This document shows positions 58,912 to 64,000 of a stretch of DNA of 64,000 nt, piece after piece (positions within the stretch are counted from its first letter, which is position 1; every line of letters begins with the position of its first letter). The notes beneath the pieces were generated by a model that saw nothing but the letters and a program-made list of their open reading frames with translations, had not been told where the DNA came from and did not search any database. The stretch spans positions 62,001 to 126,000 of the forward strand of contig CACOFY010000001.1 of NCBI GenBank assembly GCA_902626575.1. Reading direction: 5' to 3'. This stretch comes from an uncultured Pelagibacteraceae bacterium. GTDB taxonomy: Bacteria; Pseudomonadota; Alphaproteobacteria; Pelagibacterales; Pelagibacteraceae. The position numbers and the translations under genes were made by a program.

Positions 58912-59736
58912 ATGGAATTTAGAGCTTTTAAAATGGATGGTTTGGGTAACGATTTTATAATTATAGATAATAGAGAAAAAATTATAAATCTTACAAAAGA
59001 CCAAATTATAAAAATTTGCGATAGAAATTTTATTGGTTGCGATCAGTTAATATTTATTAAAAAAAACCAAAATTCTGATGGTTATCTTGAGTTTTTTAAT
59101 TCTGATGGTGGAAAAGCAGGTGCATGTGGTAATGGAACAAGGTGTGTCGCTGATTTTATAGCTAAAGAAAAAAATAAAAAAATTGTGAATTTAACTACTT
59201 CCTCTGGAAATTTGAAATCTCAGATAATTGGGGAAAATATTGTTTCAACTGAAATGGGACAACCAAAAACAAAATGGAGCGAAATTCCATTATCAAAAGA
59301 ATTAAATACAATAAATTTAAATATTAAAATTTTTGATAAATTTAAAAAAGAATTTCAAGGTGGTACAGCAGTAAATATCGGAAACCCACATGTAGTTTTT
59401 TTTGTACCAAACATTGATAGCTTCGATATAAAAAAAATAGGTCCAGAAATTGAAAATCATAATTTATTTCCGGAAAAAACAAATGTTACTTTAGCAAAAG
59501 TAATTAGTAAAAATTTAATTAAAGTGAATGTATGGGAAAGAGGAGCGGGAAATACAAAAGCTTGTGGAACTGCAGCTTGTGCAACTGCAGTAGCGGGTAA
59601 ATTAAATGGCTTAACAGATCAAAAAGTAGATATTGAATTTGCTACTGGTAAATTGTTTGTCGAAATTGATGAAAAAAATTCAATTCATATGAAGGGTCCA
59701 GTTTCAAAAATAAATACTATTAATGTCAAATTGTAA
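58912..59736 (+). CDS. dapF: Diaminopimelate epimerase
   Basis: MDGLGNDFIIID, FNSDGGKAGACGNGTRCVA, ERGAGNTKACGTAACA. Confidence 0.96.
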   Translation: MEFRAFKMDGLGNDFIIIDNREKIINLTKDQIIKICDRNFIGCDQLIFIKKNQNSDGYLEFFNSDGGKAGACGNGTRCVADFIAKEKNKKIVNLTTSSGNLKSQIIGENIVSTEMGQPKTKWSEIPLSKELNTINLNIKIFDKFKKEFQGGTAVNIGNPHVVFFVPNIDSFDIKKIGPEIENHNLFPEKTNVTLAKVISKNLIKVNVWERGAGNTKACGTAACATAVAGKLNGLTDQKVDIEFATGKLFVEIDEKNSIHMKGPVSKINTINVKL

Positions 59737-60653
59737 TGAGCATATTTGAAAAATTTAAAATAGGCTTTAAAAAAAGTGCGGAGAATATTTCCTCGGGTTT
59801 TCGAGAAATTCTTATAAAGAAGGAAATTGATGATAACTCACTTAATAAAATAGAGGAATTTTTAATAAGTTCTGATGTAGGAATAGATGCAGCTTCTGAG
59901 ATAAGAAATATTTTAGCTCAAGAAAAAATTGATCCAAGTTCGGACTTAATTGGAGAAATAAATAAAGTTCTTAAAAGGTATATTATCTCTACTATGGGTA
60001 ATTTTGAAAAAAAAGATTTTTTCAAAAATAATAATAATTTAAATGTTATACTAGTGGCTGGTGTCAACGGCTCTGGAAAAACAACAACGATTGGCAAAAT
60101 CGCTAAAATTTTTAAAGAAAATAATAATAAAGTAGTATTGTCTGCGTCTGATACATTTAGAGCTGCAGCAATTGAACAATTAGAAAATTGGGCAAATAAA
60201 ATTGGTGTCGATTTAGTAAAATCAAATCAAGGGTCGGATCCTGCATCTGTTGCATATAAAGCAATGAGTTTTGCAAAAGAAAATAACTTTAACCAATTAA
60301 TTATTGATACAGCTGGAAGGTTGCAAAATAAAAAAAATTTGATGGAGGAGTATAAAAAAATTGCAAACGTTGTAAAAAAAATCGACGATAGTGCTCCACA
60401 TGAAGTTATTTTAGTTTTAGATGCTACTTCAGGACAAAATATACTGAGTCAAGTTGACGAGTTTAACAAAATTATTCCCATCACCGGACTTGTTATGACA
60501 AAATTAGATGGAACAGCAAAGGGTGGTATTCTCTTGGCTTTATCTAAAAAATATAAAATTCCAATAATAGGACTTGGCTTAGGTGAAAAAGAGGATGATC
60601 TTCAAATGTTTGATGTTGAAAAATTTGCTGAAGCTTTTACTCAAATAAATTAG
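59736..60653 (+). CDS. ftsY: Signal recognition particle receptor FtsY
   Basis: VAGVNGSGKTTTIGKIA, ASDTFRAAAIEQL, DTAGRLQNKKNLMEE. Confidence 0.96.
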   Translation: MSIFEKFKIGFKKSAENISSGFREILIKKEIDDNSLNKIEEFLISSDVGIDAASEIRNILAQEKIDPSSDLIGEINKVLKRYIISTMGNFEKKDFFKNNNNLNVILVAGVNGSGKTTTIGKIAKIFKENNNKVVLSASDTFRAAAIEQLENWANKIGVDLVKSNQGSDPASVAYKAMSFAKENNFNQLIIDTAGRLQNKKNLMEEYKKIANVVKKIDDSAPHEVILVLDATSGQNILSQVDEFNKIIPITGLVMTKLDGTAKGGILLALSKKYKIPIIGLGLGEKEDDLQMFDVEKFAEAFTQIN

Positions 60654-61204
60654 TTTATTAAATTTTTTGATATCAAAGGTTTAAATAAATTACACTCATG
60701 CTTTTTATCAAGAGCAGCATATCCACAATTCTTAGCATACGAAGAAATTATAAAACCTAATTTCCCACTCCTATCATTGGATCTTAGTTCTTTTTTTTGA
60801 ATATCAAATGTAAGATTTTTTGAGATGTTTTTATTTGCACTAACCATCACTAATGTATTATTATCCTCTAAAAGATAATACGCAAAATCCTCTGGGAATA
60901 CTGGATAATCATAATCCATTAAAAATAATTTAGCTTTATTTGGAAACCACTCATAAGAAATAAGAGGTAGATCCTTTTTTAATTTATGGTCATATAGATA
61001 AAGATCTTGTGGATAATCAGTTACATAATTTAAATCTTCTCCTCTTGCAAGTATGGCATTTTCTCTTGTTTTAAAATATAGAGTGAATTTTTTGTTATAA
61101 GACTCCATTTTACCTATATGAAAGTATTTATCTGATTGATCAGAAGACGCATTGCTACAAATTAAAAGTAAAAGTGTTATTAAAAAAATATTTCTCATTA
61201 ACAA
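60650..61204 (-). CDS. Hypothetical secreted protein
   Basis: 184 aa; N-terminal signal peptide MRNIFLITLLLLICSNASS; convergent stop overlap with ftsY. Confidence 0.6.
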   Translation of the reverse strand: MLMRNIFLITLLLLICSNASSDQSDKYFHIGKMESYNKKFTLYFKTRENAILARGEDLNYVTDYPQDLYLYDHKLKKDLPLISYEWFPNKAKLFLMDYDYPVFPEDFAYYLLEDNNTLVMVSANKNISKNLTFDIQKKELRSNDRSGKLGFIISSYAKNCGYAALDKKHECNLFKPLISKNLIN

Positions 61205-61246
61205 AATTTAATTGTAAACTTTGAAGAGTATTTGTTTAAAATGTGT

Positions 61247-62053
61247 CTATTTTAGACTTTTAATAAATTTTTGAATTTCGCTGATTAAATTTTGATCGAA
61301 ATTCATCATATGATCATCATTTTTTATAAAATATTTTGATTTTTGAGTGTTTGATTTTTCAAAGATTTCAACACCCATACTAAAAGGAACTATAGTATCC
61401 TTCTCACCGTGCATCACTAATAGGGGGGAATTTATTTTTTGAATCTTATTAATAGAGTCGAATTTATCTTTAAGAATAATTTTAACTGGAAAAATTGGAT
61501 AATATTTTTGTGCAAGTCCTGTCATTGAAGTAAATGGGGATTCTAATATTATCCCTGCGAACTTATGTTTGCTCGCTAAATCAACAGCAACTGCTGTACC
61601 AAGAGACTCTCCATATAGAATTATATCTTTATCTTTAACACCATTGTTATTCAGCCAAATTTTAGCGGATTTTGCGTCTTCATATAAGCCACTCTCAGTT
61701 GGTTTTCCCTCATTTCCACTGAAGCCTCTATAAGCAATTATTAAGTAATTTATTTCAAGTTTTGAAAGTTCATTTAGTTTATAAACTCTATTATCGAGTT
61801 TTCCAGCATTTCCATGAAAAAAAAGAATAGTTTTATAATCTGAGTTTTTTTCAAAATACCAAGAAACAAGTTTATTTTCTGATTGAATAAATTTTTTTTC
61901 TATATTGTGGTTTAGGGATGTTTCGTCTAAGTAATTATTTTCACTTGGATGATAAAGTAATTTTCTTTGATAAAAAAACAAAAAAATTATTACAAAGATA
62001 TATAAAAATAATAATATTAAAAAAGAATTAAGAGCGATGCTTCCTAGCTTCAT
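61247..62053 (-). CDS. Membrane-anchored alpha/beta hydrolase
   Basis: N-terminal TM; LFFHGNAGKLDNR, LYGESLGTAVAVDLA, VMHGEKDTIVPF. Confidence 0.85.
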   Translation of the reverse strand: MKLGSIALNSFLILLFLYIFVIIFLFFYQRKLLYHPSENNYLDETSLNHNIEKKFIQSENKLVSWYFEKNSDYKTILFFHGNAGKLDNRVYKLNELSKLEINYLIIAYRGFSGNEGKPTESGLYEDAKSAKIWLNNNGVKDKDIILYGESLGTAVAVDLASKHKFAGIILESPFTSMTGLAQKYYPIFPVKIILKDKFDSINKIQKINSPLLVMHGEKDTIVPFSMGVEIFEKSNTQKSKYFIKNDDHMMNFDQNLISEIQKFIKSLK

Positions 62054-62061
62054 TAAAAAAA

Positions 62062-62238
62062 TTATTTTTTATCGAAAAAGGCTTCATATAGCATCATGAA
62101 TATGGCAATTCCCATTAGTAAGTAGACTGGTAAAACATCCCAAAAGGTTATCATCATTGATCTTGTTAGTGTTGTAGCAAGACCAATTAGGAAAAAAACT
62201 GCAAAGGATAAACCTATTAATGTAGTTATTTTATTCAT
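62062..62238 (-). CDS. Small membrane protein
   Basis: MNKITTLIGLSFAVFFLIGLATTLTRSMMITFWDVLPVYLLMGIAIFMMLYEAFFDKK; overlaps amidase stop. Confidence 0.6.
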   Translation of the reverse strand: MNKITTLIGLSFAVFFLIGLATTLTRSMMITFWDVLPVYLLMGIAIFMMLYEAFFDKK

Positions 62239-63568
62239 TAAACTCCTTACTTTTTTGTTCAAGCCATCTCGCGGTACTTAAAAATCTTAGATCGTCATAT
62301 TTATCTCCAACAAGCTGGACGCCTAAGGGTAGATTATTTTCTCCTTGAAGTAAAGGCAGAGAAATTGCTGGTGTATGCATATAAGACCAAACTCTATTAA
62401 AATCTGCACTTCCAGTGTCTTTTAGTCCTTTATCTGCTACCCCAGTGCTACACGGGCTTAATACTCCGTGATAATCCTCGAATACCTCTTTATAAGACTC
62501 ATAACTTCTTTTCATAAAATCAACTGCATCTAAATATTCTTTTGCTGAATGTTTCATTCCTCTTGCGATTGCTGATTGCATTTGTTTTGATAGCTTATTT
62601 TTAGACTTTTTGTAGTAAACTTGAAAGTTATTAGCTAAGTCGGTTTCATGAATAACTCTGTGATATTTATCTATATCCTTAAAATATGATGGTGTATCGA
62701 ATACTTCAATATTTTTTTTAAAAGTTTTAATAAAGTATTCAAAAGACTCCCTTGATTTTTTATCAATCTTTTTCCAGCTATCGGTTTTATAAAAAATAAA
62801 TTTTGGCTCAAATAATGGTGCTTTCAAACATTCTTCCAACATAAATTCTGATGAATAATGTATAGTCGCTTCATCGTATTGATCTTTTTTGATTAACACT
62901 TTTGCAAGTAAAGCTACATCCTCGACGGTTTTTCCGAAAACACCTATATGATCTAGATTGTATGAGGTTCTGAGAACGCCATTTCTTGATATTAATCCAT
63001 AACTTGGTTTGTAACCAACTACGCCACAATAAGATGCAGGTCTTATAACAGATCCACCAGTTTGAGATCCAATAGACAATGGAGCCATATGAGTTGCAAT
63101 TACAGCAGCTGATCCACTAGAGGATCCACCAGGTGTTCTTGTATAATCATGAGGATTTCTTGTTGCTGGAGGCCCAAGATAGGCAAGTTCTGATGTTGCT
63201 GTCTTACCCATTATTATTGCACCTTCAGATTTTAATAAGTCAACTATTTCTGCATTTTGCGATTGAGTTCTACCTTTTCTTAAAACAGTGCCACATTCTG
63301 TTGGCATATCATAAGTGCCAATTATATCTTTTAAAGCTACAGGAACTCCATGAAGTAACCCCATCGGTTTACCTGACTTTCTATAAGTATCTGCTTCTTG
63401 GGCTTTTTCTAATAATAGTTTTTTATCAAAGAATGCCCAAGCTTTAACATCTTTTTCAAATTTGTTTACTTGAGAAATATAGTGCTCACACAACTCTAAA
63501 GAAGTCATCTCGGATTTTCTTATCTTTTCTGCTAATTTAGATATTGGTAGTGAAAAGACATTCGTCAT
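62231..63568 (-). CDS. Amidase (amidase signature family)
   Basis: GVPVALKDIIGTYDMPTECGT, TPGGSSSGSAAVIATHMAPLSIGSQTGGSVIRPASYCGVVGYKPSYG. Confidence 0.92.
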   Translation of the reverse strand: MTNVFSLPISKLAEKIRKSEMTSLELCEHYISQVNKFEKDVKAWAFFDKKLLLEKAQEADTYRKSGKPMGLLHGVPVALKDIIGTYDMPTECGTVLRKGRTQSQNAEIVDLLKSEGAIIMGKTATSELAYLGPPATRNPHDYTRTPGGSSSGSAAVIATHMAPLSIGSQTGGSVIRPASYCGVVGYKPSYGLISRNGVLRTSYNLDHIGVFGKTVEDVALLAKVLIKKDQYDEATIHYSSEFMLEECLKAPLFEPKFIFYKTDSWKKIDKKSRESFEYFIKTFKKNIEVFDTPSYFKDIDKYHRVIHETDLANNFQVYYKKSKNKLSKQMQSAIARGMKHSAKEYLDAVDFMKRSYESYKEVFEDYHGVLSPCSTGVADKGLKDTGSADFNRVWSYMHTPAISLPLLQGENNLPLGVQLVGDKYDDLRFLSTARWLEQKSKEFNE

Positions 63569-63575
63569 TTAAAAA

Positions 63576-64000
63576 TTACTCTGCAAATAACGTATCAGGC
63601 AACCACAATGCTATTCCAGGAAACATATACATTAAAACCATAGCAAGAATTACAATTCCAAGGAAAGGCATAATTCCTCTAAAAATTTCCATTAACTGAA
63701 CATTTCTGCTTTGAACACCCTTTAAGTAGTAAGCTGACATCGCCATGGGGGGAGTTAAGAAAGATGTTTGTAAATTTAGTGCAATTAACATTGCAAAGAA
63801 ATAAGGATTAACTCCAAAAAACTCTACAAGTGGTAAAAAAATTGGCACAAAAATAATTAATATTTCTGTCCATTCAAGTGGCCATCCTAAAAGGAAAATA
63901 ATAATTTGTGTAATTACTAAAAATTGCCATGGTTTAATATCCATCGATTTAAAAAAATGTTCAAATACCTCATGTCCTCCAAGATAAGAAAATACTGAGG
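63576..64000 (-). CDS. TRAP transporter large permease subunit (DctM family), truncated by window edge
   Basis: Frame stays open upstream of 63944 (SVFSYLGGHEVFEHFFKS-MDIKPW); IIFVPIFLPLVEFFGVNPYFFAMLIALNLQTSFLTPPMAMSAYYLKGV. Confidence 0.85.
   Translation of the reverse strand, partial: SVFSYLGGHEVFEHFFKSMDIKPWQFLVITQIIIFLLGWPLEWTEILIIFVPIFLPLVEFFGVNPYFFAMLIALNLQTSFLTPPMAMSAYYLKGVQSRNVQLMEIFRGIMPFLGIVILAMVLMYMFPGIALWLPDTLFAE

Noticed and set aside
61856-61870. Additional TACCAAGAAAC near 61.86 kb
   Set aside because: Single isolated copy inside a hydrolase gene without the 11-bp tandem partner; likely chance.

Overview
This 64 kb AT-rich, gene-dense window looks like a streamlined SAR11/Pelagibacterales alphaproteobacterial chromosome, judging by gene content, short or overlapping intergenic gaps and base composition. 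Most of it is core metabolism: class I lysS, metX-metW, rplU-rpmA-obgE-proB-proA-nadD-rsfS-ctpA-rppH, F1 ATP synthase atpHAGDC, and priA. A ~26 kb co-directional minus-strand run follows: ffh-rpsP-trmD-rplS-leuCDB-dmdC-dmdB-hydrolase-dmdA-asd-sdhCDAB-mmsA-mdh-sucCDAB-lpd. RNA elements include a SAM-II riboswitch with a good promoter upstream of metX and a three-hairpin structured leader upstream of ffh. The most unusual region is a ~4.2 kb segment (about 28590-32803) between lpd and priA. It is bounded by a 14-bp direct repeat of the lpd 3' end. Inside each boundary lie tandem 11-bp TACCAAGAWTT repeats resembling integrase arm sites, but no integrase is visible. Its cargo is a coupled operon (HTH-like protein, PrsW-family membrane protease, pentameric ligand-gated ion channel homologue with a PDZ-like N-terminal region), an unannotated 59-aa secreted peptide with two identical 14-aa repeats, a zinc-ribbon protein and a small membrane protein. 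This is the best candidate for an undescribed system. All calls are from reading sequence and recalled family motifs; no searches were run.
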